64,000 nucleotides of DNA, taken from contig JACRCQ010000042.1 in NCBI GenBank assembly GCA_016218915.1, positions 186,001 to 250,000 on the forward strand, in the 5' to 3' direction. The DNA comes from Deltaproteobacteria bacterium. Its GTDB lineage: Bacteria; Myxococcota_A; Polyangia; Polyangiales; Polyangiaceae. The notes under the pieces are model-generated. The model worked only from the letters and a program-made list of their open reading frames with translations, did not search any database and was not told where the DNA came from. Below, piece after piece: positions 7,293 through 15,359 of the stretch. The position numbers were made by a program, and so were the translations under genes. Each line of letters begins with the position of its first letter. Positions within the stretch are counted from its first letter, which is position 1.

Positions 7293-8141
7293 ATGAGTCA
7301 GGGCGGTTGGGGACAACCTCCAGGCGGAGGAAGCGGTTGGGGCGGCGGAACAGGCGATCCTGGAGACGCAAACCCCGAAGTGCCACCTATGCCGCTCGGA
7401 ATGCCGCCAGGTCCTGCGCCGGGCGATCCGAGGATGCCGCTCTGGTCGCCGTTCGAGGCGCTGTCGTTCGGGTGGGAGCGCTTCAAGAGCGACCCGGTCA
7501 CCATCTTGGGCGCTGTTTTCGTGGCCTATCTGTTGATCGGACTCCCGGGCATGATCGCTGGCGGCGCCAATGCCGTCTACGAGAAGATCGAGTATCCGCA
7601 TGGACATCCCAACCCGTTCGACCCGATCAGCTTGGCGATTCAGGGCACAGGGATGCTGGGGCAGTCGGTCGCGAGCGCGCTCATCACGGGCGGGCTGACC
7701 TTGTTCGGCCTGCGCATCGCAAAAGGGGAACCCTACCGTTTCATCGACATCTTCAGCCGAACGGACCGGTTCCTCACGATGTTCGCTATCCAGCAACTCA
7801 CAGGCCTGCTTGTGATGATGGCCGGGTTTCCGTTGATCGCTCCGGGCGTGATTCTTGCGCTGTTCTGGTCGCTGTCCATCCTGCTCGCGGTGGACAGGGG
7901 ATTGGGTCCGATCGAGGCGATGACGCAGAGCTGGAAGCTGACCCGCGGGCACAAGCTCGACATCTTCCTGTTCTGGCTGCTGGTGCTCGGACTGATGCTG
8001 TTGTGCACGTTCTGCACCTGCTGCCTCGGATTCCTCGTGGTCGACCCGGTGATCCTGGTGGCCTTCGCGTTCATCTATCTGCGAATCACCGGCCAGCCCG
8101 TGGCTTCGCCCCAGGCCCCTTCGGTCGCCGTAGCTGATTGA
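7293..8141 (+). CDS. Multi-pass membrane protein with Gly/Pro-rich N-terminus
   Basis: A 282-residue protein. Residues 1-50 are low-complexity Gly/Pro/Trp sequence predicted to be cytoplasmic. It is followed by four to five hydrophobic segments (about 68-86, 118-135, 160-192, 222-250 and a weak fifth) and a short C-terminal tail. The internal motif PIEAMTQSWKLTRGHK and the overall helix layout resemble bacterial integral membrane proteins of the DUF975/glycerophosphodiester-phosphodiesterase membrane-domain type. A CTFCTCC cysteine cluster lies in the last helix region. It is 22 bases upstream of the amidohydrolase and may be cotranscribed. Function unknown. Confidence 0.75.
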   Translation: MSQGGWGQPPGGGSGWGGGTGDPGDANPEVPPMPLGMPPGPAPGDPRMPLWSPFEALSFGWERFKSDPVTILGAVFVAYLLIGLPGMIAGGANAVYEKIEYPHGHPNPFDPISLAIQGTGMLGQSVASALITGGLTLFGLRIAKGEPYRFIDIFSRTDRFLTMFAIQQLTGLLVMMAGFPLIAPGVILALFWSLSILLAVDRGLGPIEAMTQSWKLTRGHKLDIFLFWLLVLGLMLLCTFCTCCLGFLVVDPVILVAFAFIYLRITGQPVASPQAPSVAVAD

Positions 8142-8163
8142 GGAATCCAACCAGGAGCACGCC

Positions 8164-9489
8164 ATGACCCGAACGCTCATCCGCGACGTGGACATCCTGA
8201 CGCTCGACCCGAGCTCGACGTTGATCACGCGTGGAAAGATCGCCATCGACGGCACGAGGATCGTGGCGGCAGGAGAGTCGCCCAAGGACTTTGCTCCTGA
8301 GGTCGTGGTGGAGGCGGCCGGGCACCTGGCAGTACCAGGCTGGTTCAACGCCCATTGCCATGCTGCCATGACCTACGAGCGCGGGTGGGCCGAGGATCTT
8401 CCCTTTCCCCGCTGGCTCAACGAGAGGATCTGGGTCGCAGAGTCGGCGCTCGAGCCTGAGGACGTGTACTGGGGCGCAGCGCTCGCAGCCTGCGAGATGA
8501 TTCGCGGAGGTGTGGTGGCGTTCAATGACCACTACTTCCACATGGATCAAGTGGCCCGGGTCGTGGAGGAGTCCGGGCTCAAAGCCTGCCTGGCCTGGTG
8601 CGTGTTCGGAATCGGCGACGACAAGGAGGTAGGGGCCAACTTGCACGGAACCCTGGATTTCATCGACCGCTGGCAAGGGAAGGCCAACGGCAGAATCCGG
8701 ACGGCGCTCGGTCCCCATTCGCCCTACGTCTGCCCGCCCGAGCTGCTGCAAGAGGTCGCCGCCATAGCCAGGAGAACGAACCTGGCAGTGCACCTGCACC
8801 TCTCCGAATCCGAGGAGCAGGTCCGCAATTCGATGGACAAGCGAGGAGCCAGCCCGGTCGAGCACCTGGAGCGGCTCGGCATTCTCGACGGCCATTGCAC
8901 AGCGGCGCATTGCCTCGTAGCCAGCGATTCCGACCTCGAGATTCTCTCTCACAGGGACGTCACCATCGCGCACACGCCAATCACCTACATGAAGCTTGCG
9001 ATGGGAGCGTGTGACCTCTCCAGGTTCGAGTCGCGCGGGATCAGGGTCGCGATCGGAACCGATGGTCCGGGGTCGAACGGCGACATGGACATGATGGCAG
9101 CGATTCGCCAGACGGTGATGCTTCAGAAGCACGAGCGGCGCGATCCTGCGGCCCTGGCAGGAGACGCGGCGCTGCGCATGGCGACGCGCGCCGGAGCGTT
9201 GGCCATGGGCTTCGACGATTCAGGTGAGATCGCAGCCGGGCGCGCAGCGGACATCATCCTGCTGGACATGGACAAGCCGCACCTGCTTCCGCGCCACGAC
9301 GTGGTGGCGAATGTCGTGCACGCTGCCAAATCCGCCGACGTGTCTCATGTCTGGGTGGATGGACGGCTGCTGTACGAGAACGGGAAGATCCTCACCCTGG
9401 ATGAAGAGCGAATACGGGCCAAGGCCGACGAGGGAGCGCGGCGCATGGTGAGCCGGGGAATGCAGAGGGTCAGGACATACCAGGGGTAG
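8164..9489 (+). CDS. Amidohydrolase of the MtaD/SsnA type (probable aminohydrolase)
   Basis: A 441-residue metal-dependent hydrolase of the amidohydrolase superfamily, resembling S-adenosylhomocysteine/5'-methylthioadenosine deaminases and related aminohydrolases. Metal and catalytic residues are visible as H64-x-H66 in FNAHCHAAMT, H212 in HLHLSESEEQ with its acidic partner, a histidine in TAAHCL (249), and D300 in GTDGPGSNGDMDM. Flanking small beta segments at both ends form the composite beta-sandwich of the family. The start has AGGAG about eight bases upstream. The exact substrate (MTA, SAH, guanine or a triazine-like ring) cannot be chosen from sequence, so no symbol is given. Confidence 0.88.
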   Translation: MTRTLIRDVDILTLDPSSTLITRGKIAIDGTRIVAAGESPKDFAPEVVVEAAGHLAVPGWFNAHCHAAMTYERGWAEDLPFPRWLNERIWVAESALEPEDVYWGAALAACEMIRGGVVAFNDHYFHMDQVARVVEESGLKACLAWCVFGIGDDKEVGANLHGTLDFIDRWQGKANGRIRTALGPHSPYVCPPELLQEVAAIARRTNLAVHLHLSESEEQVRNSMDKRGASPVEHLERLGILDGHCTAAHCLVASDSDLEILSHRDVTIAHTPITYMKLAMGACDLSRFESRGIRVAIGTDGPGSNGDMDMMAAIRQTVMLQKHERRDPAALAGDAALRMATRAGALAMGFDDSGEIAAGRAADIILLDMDKPHLLPRHDVVANVVHAAKSADVSHVWVDGRLLYENGKILTLDEERIRAKADEGARRMVSRGMQRVRTYQG

Positions 9490-9692
9490 TACGAGCGCCA
9501 CGCCCCGCCCGGCGATTCCAGCGACACAGGACGAGCTCCGGGGAGCGTCGGATGCTTTGACGCCAAACCACTGTGTTGCTAGGTCTGGCAATACGAGTTT
9601 GGGGCCGTGTTGCATCGGCCCGGGGCAATCTTCCACCTCAGACTCTTCGTTCAACGCGGAGTGCACATTGAGGTTCTTCCGGAGGGCAGCTG

Positions 9693-11459
9693 ATGAAATC
9701 GATGTTCGTTCGACTTGCCGTGGTGGCCGGGCTCGCGGTCCTGGTTTGCGAGGCGTGTGGAAGCAGCGAGTCGGCGCCGGTCGACAACGGGCCGAGCGGG
9801 CTGAATCGGCCTGCGCTCTGCTACGGCAAGTGCGACGGGCCTTCGGCGGGAACGTTCCTCAGCCCCTACGAAGCGGATCTTGCCGCGCTCAACTCGATTT
9901 GGCCGGGCGAGCCTGCCATGAAGAAGATCGAGGATGCGTACTCGGTGCTGGTGGACATGGGGCAGGCGAAGTTCACAGCGCCGACTCACCTTTTCGGGCT
10001 TCCGGTCAACGTGATTCCGTACTCGAACGAGGACGGCGTGGCCGATGCTTCAGGAGCGAAGCTCGCCCGCGGCGACGAGGTCATCGCAAAGCTCTATCCG
10101 CCCGGCGAGATCGGCTACGCAATCAAGCACCATCGGCCTGAGCACCGCGTGCTGGCTCTCGCGTCCGACCCTTCTGGAATGAAGGAATCGATGAAGCTGT
10201 ATGACACGCACATCGAGCTGGTCGTCGGTGTGGAGCGCAACGGGGCGCCGGGCGTCATCACGATCAACAACCCGCAGGGCTACGAGCAGGGCCGGTTCGG
10301 TACACCCGAGTACTCGATGATCTTCATCAAGCCGGTGTTCCCCAAGTACCTGCAGGAGCATCGCGCAGCGTTCGTGGACAACATCCGCACGATGATGCTG
10401 GGATTCAACACGGTCTCTGAATTCCCCGGCGACTACAACGGCGGCGACCCTCTGGCTGCCAACAATCCGGACAAGGTGCGCGAGCACACCGTGATGATGG
10501 TCAAAGCCGTGGCAGGCGACGCAGCGGCCAAGGACTTCTTCACCACAAGCGCCAACAAGATCTATTGCGCCGAGCTGGCCCATGTCTCGACCAGCGCCGG
10601 CCTGCTCATGCCGCTCAACGCAGCTACCTTCGTGCCCCTGGTCGGCCAGCAGGTATGGGACACGTTCGTCGCCGAGCTCGACAAGCACAACGCCGGCAAG
10701 CCCTCGGCGTTCACCACGGGCAACGACAACCCGATGCTCTCTGATCCCGCAGCGATCAAGCTCACGCTCAAGACGGCCGACGAATCGTTGAAGCCAGCTC
10801 CCGAGTATGCGCCTGCAGACCAGATCGACGCAGAGCGAACGAAGATCGCATTCCAGCCCATGACGATGGCGGACATCGTGGAGCAGTTCCTGCGCACGCA
10901 CGTGCCCCGCGAGCAGCTTGGCGAATCCGTGGCCCCGGTGCAGGGCGCCATGCTCAAGGGCATGAAGCCTGGGCTGCTCGAAGCCATGGCCATGAATACC
11001 CTCGAGCCGACGGATCCGCGTCGCGTTGCGGTCGAGCAGCTGTTCGACAAGCTCGTGGAGGTGGTCTCGGTCTCCTACCCGAGCTACGCCGATTTCCGCA
11101 AGGCCGTGGAGCCGCTCCTTGCCAAGGCTCGCGTGATGACCGGCCCCCGCGACGCCACCGGCACAGGCCTGTTCGTTCCGCCGTCCTTGCTGCACGTGAT
11201 CACGCAAGGCAAGCACGCGGGCGGCATGATCGGACTGAGCTACGAGGGACACGGCGTGCACGTGTCAGCCACCAAGAAGAAGGCAGACGCGGTGACGCCT
11301 GAGCCCACGCCTGTAGTGCCCCCCACCGAGCCCATGGCCGGCTCCTGCCGTGCGAGCTGCGGCGGATTCTCCCCGGACATCACCTGCGCCTGCGATGATC
11401 TGTGCAAGCAGATGGGCGACTGCTGCACCGACTTCGCCGAGCAGTGCCCGCAGAACTGA
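9693..11459 (+). CDS. Exported protein with C-terminal somatomedin-B-like domain
   Basis: A 588-residue exported protein with a signal peptide (1-20) followed by a CEACGS segment that is only a weak lipobox. The body contains a segment DTHIELVVGVE (around 171-182) and, much later, NKIYCAELAHVSTSAGLLMPL. This order, histidine strand first and Cys-Glu second, is that of circularly permuted NlpC/P60-like (YiiX-type) papain-fold amidases; this is an inference. After a Pro/Thr linker, residues 551-588 form an eight-cysteine module (C552, 556, 565, 567, 571, 577, 578, 585) with the C-x3-C-G-G...C-x-C-D-D-x-C...D-C-C-x-D-F pattern of a somatomedin-B domain. A GGAGG ribosome site precedes the ATG. 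Single gene, no partner seen. Confidence 0.85.
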   Translation: MKSMFVRLAVVAGLAVLVCEACGSSESAPVDNGPSGLNRPALCYGKCDGPSAGTFLSPYEADLAALNSIWPGEPAMKKIEDAYSVLVDMGQAKFTAPTHLFGLPVNVIPYSNEDGVADASGAKLARGDEVIAKLYPPGEIGYAIKHHRPEHRVLALASDPSGMKESMKLYDTHIELVVGVERNGAPGVITINNPQGYEQGRFGTPEYSMIFIKPVFPKYLQEHRAAFVDNIRTMMLGFNTVSEFPGDYNGGDPLAANNPDKVREHTVMMVKAVAGDAAAKDFFTTSANKIYCAELAHVSTSAGLLMPLNAATFVPLVGQQVWDTFVAELDKHNAGKPSAFTTGNDNPMLSDPAAIKLTLKTADESLKPAPEYAPADQIDAERTKIAFQPMTMADIVEQFLRTHVPREQLGESVAPVQGAMLKGMKPGLLEAMAMNTLEPTDPRRVAVEQLFDKLVEVVSVSYPSYADFRKAVEPLLAKARVMTGPRDATGTGLFVPPSLLHVITQGKHAGGMIGLSYEGHGVHVSATKKKADAVTPEPTPVVPPTEPMAGSCRASCGGFSPDITCACDDLCKQMGDCCTDFAEQCPQN

Positions 11460-11462
11460 GGC

Positions 11463-11492
11463 TCGATCCGATCCGGTTCGATCCGATCCCGC
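11463..11492. repeat. Tandem duplication of a 15-bp unit
   Basis: Two adjacent 15-mers, TCGATCCGATCCGGT and TCGATCCGATCCCGC, differ at only two or three positions. Each is itself built from the word GATCC. They begin directly after the stop codon of the somatomedin-B protein gene. Confidence 0.7.
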
Positions 11493-11707
11493 TCTGAAGC
11501 CTGCTGCCTGCTGCCCAGCCCGTTCAAGGTGCCAAATCGACGTCGCAGAGACGCGGCGATGCCGCGTCGAACGCATGCGCGCCAGTGGCGCGCCGCTGTC
11601 GTGGCTCCGTTGATAGGACGCCGACGCGCACGTCGGTTGGGCGCGGCCACCGTGTCTTCGGGGCACGCTTGTTGGCAAGATCTCGGAGAATGTCACCTTG
11701 AAAGGGC

Positions 11708-11836
11708 TGGCCTGCAGCCTGTAGCCCACTGAAGCCTGTAGCCTGCAGCCTGTAGCCCTCTGATGCCTCTGAAGCCTGCAGCCTGGAGCCCTCTGAAGCC
11801 TGCAGCCTGGAGCCCTCTGAAACCTGTGGCCCCAGC
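11708..11836. repeat. 24-bp tandem repeat array
   Basis: A perfect head-to-tail duplication of a 24-bp unit beginning TGAAGCCTGCAGCCTGGAGC occupies 11770-11793 and 11794-11817. It is flanked by degenerate copies (TGAAGCCTGTAGCCTGCAG on the left, TGAAACCTGTGGCC on the right). All units are built from CCTG(C/T)AG words. It sits at the end of the M28 peptidase gene. Expansion by slipped-strand replication is likely. Confidence 0.85.
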
Positions 11837-11846
11837 GAAATGCGCT

Positions 11847-12926
11847 CTACCTCGAGCTGGCAAGCTCCTTGACCGCGGCATGCACGCCAACCACGACGAG
11901 CTCCATCTTGCCGAAGTCGAGCTTCTCCTGGGTGTCCGTCGACTTGTGGTAGTTCGTGTTCCGGTAGAATGCAGTATCGGTCACCATCACCGCAGGCCAG
12001 CTGTAGGTCCAGTAGCTGCGGTGATCCGAGAAGTCGACTCCGGTCATCGAGGACGGGGCGGCGAGCGGCTCCGTTCGAAGCCCTGAAGCTGCTGCCATCG
12101 TCGCTCGAACGCCGTCGACCAGCGTCTTCTGATCGGTTCGTCCCACCACCGCGACGAAGTTCCCGACGTTGCCGTAGATCGATTCCATCCCGCTCACCGG
12201 GAAGGTCTGCGAGCCCGCTTCTTCGCTGTAGAATCCGATCATCTCCAGGGCGATCATCGCCTTGCATTCGACCTTGCCGTCGGACAGCGACTTTGCATGG
12301 ACCGCGCTCCCCATGTTCGCCGTGGCAAAGTAGGGGGGCTCTTCGAGCGTGAAGGCCACCAGCTCGACGCGCAAGGAAGGTGAGTCCTTGGACAGAAGAC
12401 GCCCGACCTCGAGCAGGCCCGCGACCCCGCTGGCATTGTCATCGGCACCTGGCACATCCTGCACGACGTCGTAGTGAGCACCCAGCACCACGCGGCTCGT
12501 CGTGTCAGGGCCATACGAAGCAATCACGTTCCGGTAGGTCGTCCCATCCACGGTATAGGTCTGGTCCTTGACGGTCGCGCCGGTGGATGCCAGCTCCTGC
12601 GAAATCCAGCTCGCTGCGGCCTCGAGATTCTCCTTGTGCTTGTAGTCGCGCGGCTTCCAGGTCTCGGACAGCTTCGAGACCGTCTCGCGCATCCGATCCT
12701 GCATCGTGTGCTGATCCACCGGCGCGTCCGCTTCCGAAGCGTCCTGCGCCACCGATGAATCATCCTGGACGGCTGCATCCGGCTCCGGGTCTGCACCGGT
12801 GGGAGAGGCAGCCGGAGTCGAATTCGAGGAGCTGCAGGCGACCATGGACGCCAGACACACCGCGAGCATGGGCGCGGCCAAGGGGCGCAGTTCGACGGGC
12901 GAAACAGGGGCGAAGGGCAGACGCAT
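11847..12926 (-). CDS. M28-family metallopeptidase lipoprotein
   Basis: Secreted, lipid-anchored zinc aminopeptidase-like protein of 359 residues. The lipobox LASMVAC (Cys31) follows a signal peptide, then comes an Asp/Ala/Ser-rich linker (to about residue 70). Peptidase-fold residues are visible: GAHYD (H151), GADDNASG (bridging D162), the general-base pair FTLEEP (E195, E196), ALEMIG (E228 at the usual Asp/Glu ligand position) and a final ligand in DHRSYW. The start at 12926 has GGAG five bases upstream. An upstream TTG lacks a ribosome site. Likely role: degrading peptides outside the cell or in the periplasm. It lies downstream of the PHA-granule-type gene on the same strand. Confidence 0.9.
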   Translation of the reverse strand: MRLPFAPVSPVELRPLAAPMLAVCLASMVACSSSNSTPAASPTGADPEPDAAVQDDSSVAQDASEADAPVDQHTMQDRMRETVSKLSETWKPRDYKHKENLEAAASWISQELASTGATVKDQTYTVDGTTYRNVIASYGPDTTSRVVLGAHYDVVQDVPGADDNASGVAGLLEVGRLLSKDSPSLRVELVAFTLEEPPYFATANMGSAVHAKSLSDGKVECKAMIALEMIGFYSEEAGSQTFPVSGMESIYGNVGNFVAVVGRTDQKTLVDGVRATMAAASGLRTEPLAAPSSMTGVDFSDHRSYWTYSWPAVMVTDTAFYRNTNYHKSTDTQEKLDFGKMELVVVGVHAAVKELASSR

Positions 12927-13019
12927 GTTGGCTCCAGGCACCAAAGAGAGCGTGCAGATGGGTTGGATGCCGGAATACCTACTCGCGCAGGCGGGGGCAA
13001 GCTGAACCGCTGCGCACGG

Positions 13020-13337
13020 TCAGGGGCTCGTGCGTTGGGAAGGCTGCGCTGCGAGCAGGTCATCCAGTTTTCGCTGAAGCCGAGTCTCGACCATACCGCG
13101 CGCCGGGCGCAGCACCAGCGGAAGGTCGACCTCCACCCGCACATCGCATTCGCCAACGACGACTCGACCCCTGGCTCCGCGCGCCACGCCAGGCGGCGGC
13201 ATCACCTCCAGGGCGTTTCCTTGCCAATGCCAGGAGAGGCGGTGACGCTGCTGCGCGTTACGGGCCGCACGCTCGAGTCTTCCACGCACCTCCGCGACCG
13301 GAAGACGATGCAATCGCTGGAGCTGGATCAAGGGCAT
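13020..13337 (-). CDS. Polyhydroxyalkanoic-acid-system-like protein (PHA_gran_rgn type)
   Basis: A 105-residue small protein whose pattern fits the polyhydroxyalkanoic acid system family: a basic start that reads LQRLHRLP, then RHRLSWHWQGNALEV, an RGRVVVGECDVRVEVDLPL strand, and a C-terminal helix VETRLQRKLDDLL. Members are found with PHA granule genes in some bacteria, but also stand alone, and their biochemical role is not settled. Here no PHA synthase or phasin is in the window. The assignment is by pattern of the beta-strand and final helix only. Confidence 0.65.
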   Translation of the reverse strand: MPLIQLQRLHRLPVAEVRGRLERAARNAQQRHRLSWHWQGNALEVMPPPGVARGARGRVVVGECDVRVEVDLPLVLRPARGMVETRLQRKLDDLLAAQPSQRTSP

Positions 13338-13493
13338 GGCAACGAAAATCGTAACGGCGGAGCGATCGGACGGACAACAAATCGCCTGGCAGCTTCGTTG
13401 GCGCCGCGGCGGATCCGTGTTCTGCCGGGAACACCCTGGGGGACCTGTTGTTGACGCCTGCGTCCCTCGCCCCGTAAGCTGGGGTGGGTAGCC

Positions 13494-14693
13494 ATGAAAA
13501 TCAGCGGAAAGAGCTTACTGGTTGTCAGCGTGTTGGTGATCGGCGTCGCAGCTGCGTGCAGCTCCAGCGACAATACCTCTACGCCCGCGGGCAAGGGGGG
13601 AAGCGCGACCGGCGGGTCGGGCTTGGGAGGCGGTGGCTCTGGCGGCGGAGGGCAGTGCAGCCCGGTCGGCAAGGGCTGCCAGAACGGCGCAGACTGCTGT
13701 GGACTCCTGACCTGTCGCTTCGGACGCTGCTGCTCGGGCACCGGACAGTCGTGCGCGAAGAACAACGAGTGCTGCGAGGCGAGCAACCAGTGCATCATGG
13801 GCGTGTGCTCGACCGGAAGCGGCACCGGCGGCACGAGCGGGGGCGGCTCCGGAGGGACCGCAAACGGCGGCGCCGGCGGCGCTCCCACCGGCGGCTCCGC
13901 AGGCACCGGAGGCTCGTCGTGCAAGGGCGCCTGGAGCGACTGCACCGATTCGACCGAATGCTGCGAGCCAGCCACGTGCAGCGAGAAGATGTGCTGCCAT
14001 GACACCGGTGCTGCCTGCAAGATCACCGATGAATGCTGCTGGATGAAGGATGAGTGCGTGGGCGGCAAGTGCACGGAGACGGCCGCCGGTGGCTCGTCCG
14101 GCACAGGTGGCGCTTCGGGCACCGGGGGCTCTGGTGGCTCGTGCACCGCCTCGTGGGAAGCGTGCCAGAACAGCACGGAGTGCTGCGCCCCTGGCACCTG
14201 CAATGAAGGCCTGTGCTGCTCGAACACGGGCGACGGGTGCAAGACCACCAATGACTGCTGCTTCGGCAAGGACTCGTGCCAGGGCGGCAAGTGCGCATCG
14301 AACGGCGGCTCCGGAGGCTCCGGTGGCTCGTGCGGCGTCATGCTCGCGAGCTGCACCACGCCCGCGGACTGCTGCACCCCGCTCGACTGCCAGCCCTACG
14401 GCAGCAGCAATCTTTGCTGCTCGAAGACCGGCGGCGCGTGCGGGATCGACCTTGATTGCTGCAGCTTGAACGACACCTGCCAGGGCAACCTCTGCACCGC
14501 ATCGGGCAGCGGCGGAAGCGGCGGCGGCGGCGCATGCGCCGTCTATCACCAGTTCTGCGTTGCAACCACCAGCTGCTGCACGGGCTTGTCCTGCGTCAAC
14601 AGCGAGTGCTGCGCCAACACCGGCGAGATCTGCGGCGTCGACTCGGACTGCTGCAAGCTCAGCAACACCTGCAAAGCAGGCAAGTGCGGCTGA
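13494..14693 (+). CDS. Lipoprotein with an array of cystine-knot-like modules
   Basis: A 399-residue surface or periplasmic lipoprotein (signal peptide with lipobox ending at Cys22). After a Gly/Ser linker there are five repeats: residues 55-105, 143-193, 217-267, 280-334 and 348-398. They are separated by Gly/Ser/Thr-rich linkers. Each repeat has 12 cysteines with almost invariant spacing, reading C-x6-C-x5-CC-x4-C-x4-C directly followed by C-x6-C-x5-CC-x5-C-x4-C (repeat 4 has x8 in one loop). Each half has the C-C-CC-C-C order of inhibitor cystine knot peptides. Loop sequences vary while cysteines are fixed. Sixty cysteines in a lipoprotein imply export and oxidative folding. Function unknown; adhesion, toxin/inhibitor or surface-coat roles are all possible. 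The gene is single and divergent from the gene at 13337. Confidence 0.9.
   Translation: MKISGKSLLVVSVLVIGVAAACSSSDNTSTPAGKGGSATGGSGLGGGGSGGGGQCSPVGKGCQNGADCCGLLTCRFGRCCSGTGQSCAKNNECCEASNQCIMGVCSTGSGTGGTSGGGSGGTANGGAGGAPTGGSAGTGGSSCKGAWSDCTDSTECCEPATCSEKMCCHDTGAACKITDECCWMKDECVGGKCTETAAGGSSGTGGASGTGGSGGSCTASWEACQNSTECCAPGTCNEGLCCSNTGDGCKTTNDCCFGKDSCQGGKCASNGGSGGSGGSCGVMLASCTTPADCCTPLDCQPYGSSNLCCSKTGGACGIDLDCCSLNDTCQGNLCTASGSGGSGGGGACAVYHQFCVATTSCCTGLSCVNSECCANTGEICGVDSDCCKLSNTCKAGKCG
13656..13808 (+). repeat. Twelve-cysteine module 1 of the knot-array protein
   Basis: Codons 55-105. Spacing C-x6-C-x5-CC-x4-C-x4-CC-x6-C-x5-CC-x5-C-x4-C. It has the largest flanking Gly/Ser linker (residues 106-142) on its right. 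Confidence 0.85.
13920..14072 (+). repeat. Twelve-cysteine module 2 of the knot-array protein
   Basis: Codons 143-193 with exactly the same cysteine spacing as module 1. Loops are more acidic (DSTE, ITDE, MKDE). Confidence 0.85.
14142..14294 (+). repeat. Twelve-cysteine module 3 of the knot-array protein
   Basis: Codons 217-267 with the same cysteine spacing. It ends in QGGKC, similar to the VGGKC end of module 2 and the KAGKC end of module 5. Confidence 0.85.
14331..14495 (+). repeat. Twelve-cysteine module 4 of the knot-array protein
   Basis: Codons 280-334. Identical cysteine order, but the loop between the fifth and sixth cysteine has eight residues instead of four (QPYGSSNL). Confidence 0.85.
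14535..14687 (+). repeat. Twelve-cysteine module 5 of the knot-array protein
   Basis: Codons 348-398. Same spacing as modules 1-3. The protein stops one residue after its last cysteine. Confidence 0.85.
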
Positions 14694-14699
14694 GCTCCC

Positions 14700-15323
14700 T
14701 CACCTCCTGCCGCTCAACGACCACAACGCTCTGTAGCCCGTCGGCGCTGTCTTCACGTCCGTGAAGCCTGCCTCCCGAAGCGATTCAGCCATCGCGCGCA
14801 CACCCGGTGTGTCGTCGTGCATGCGCGACAGCCACGCGACAATGGGAAGCGTTCGCGGCGGCTCGAAGTCGACCGAGAAGAACCTTCCCCCTGGCTTGAG
14901 CACGCGCCGCACGTGCTCGAATCCCTTGCACCGTACGGCTTCGGGCAAGTGATGCAGCATGATCGTGCTGAGCACCAGGTCAAAGGTCTCGTCCGGAAAG
15001 GGAATCGACTCGATGGTGCCGACCTGGAACTGCGCGTGAGCCCTTGCCTCATCGGCCTTGGACTTTGCGCGGTCCACCATGGATGGCGAAGGGTCGATGC
15101 CATGTACCTTGCCGGAACCGCCGACCCGTGCGGCTGCTGCAATGGCCAGGGTGCCGGTACCGCAACCCACGTCGAGCACGCTCTCGCCTGCTGCTATGCG
15201 CGAAAGGTCGAGCACGTGTGCGCGCATTCGGTGCTCGCGTCCCAGGCTGAGCACCTTGAGCCCGAGATCGTAGAGCCGCGCTCGGTGAAGAACCTTGCCC
15301 TCTGTCACTTCCCCTGGTTTCAC
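14700..15323 (-). CDS. Class I SAM-dependent methyltransferase (UbiE-like)
   Basis: A 207-residue cytoplasmic methyltransferase. SAM-binding motif I is VLDVGCGTGTLA (about residues 49-60), the acidic ribose contact follows in VHGIDPSPSM, motif II-like DLVLSTIMLHHL, and motif III LKPGGRFFSVDF. The HHLPE and RVLKPGG signatures match the UbiE/COQ5 and related methyltransferase_11 groups. The substrate is not determined. It converges on the knot-array gene with six bases between stops. The next upstream gene on the same strand is a Nudix hydrolase 36 bases away. Confidence 0.88.
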   Translation of the reverse strand: MKPGEVTEGKVLHRARLYDLGLKVLSLGREHRMRAHVLDLSRIAAGESVLDVGCGTGTLAIAAAARVGGSGKVHGIDPSPSMVDRAKSKADEARAHAQFQVGTIESIPFPDETFDLVLSTIMLHHLPEAVRCKGFEHVRRVLKPGGRFFSVDFEPPRTLPIVAWLSRMHDDTPGVRAMAESLREAGFTDVKTAPTGYRALWSLSGRR

Positions 15324-15359
15324 GACACGCCCTCCCGGATCGCGGAGCCTTCCACTACT

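Larger units (their letters stand above)
11460..11846. other. 387-bp non-coding gap filled with short tandem repeats
   Basis: No supported gene lies between the two convergent genes. The left edge holds a 15-bp tandem duplication (11463-11492) and the right third a 24-bp-unit tandem array (11708-11836). The middle (about 11530-11700) shows nothing recognisable. Open frames here encode only low-complexity repeats of the array and are not genes. Confidence 0.6.

Noticed and set aside
11693..12267. Minus-strand open frames with GLQAAGFR-type repeats
   Set aside because: They are the translation of the 24-bp tandem DNA repeat and read into the M28 peptidase gene in another frame; no start signal or domain supports them.
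13020..13337. Assignment of this small gene to a phasin or PHA synthase regulator with confidence
   Set aside because: Only the general pattern fits the PHA_gran_rgn family and no PHA genes are nearby, so the name was kept tentative.
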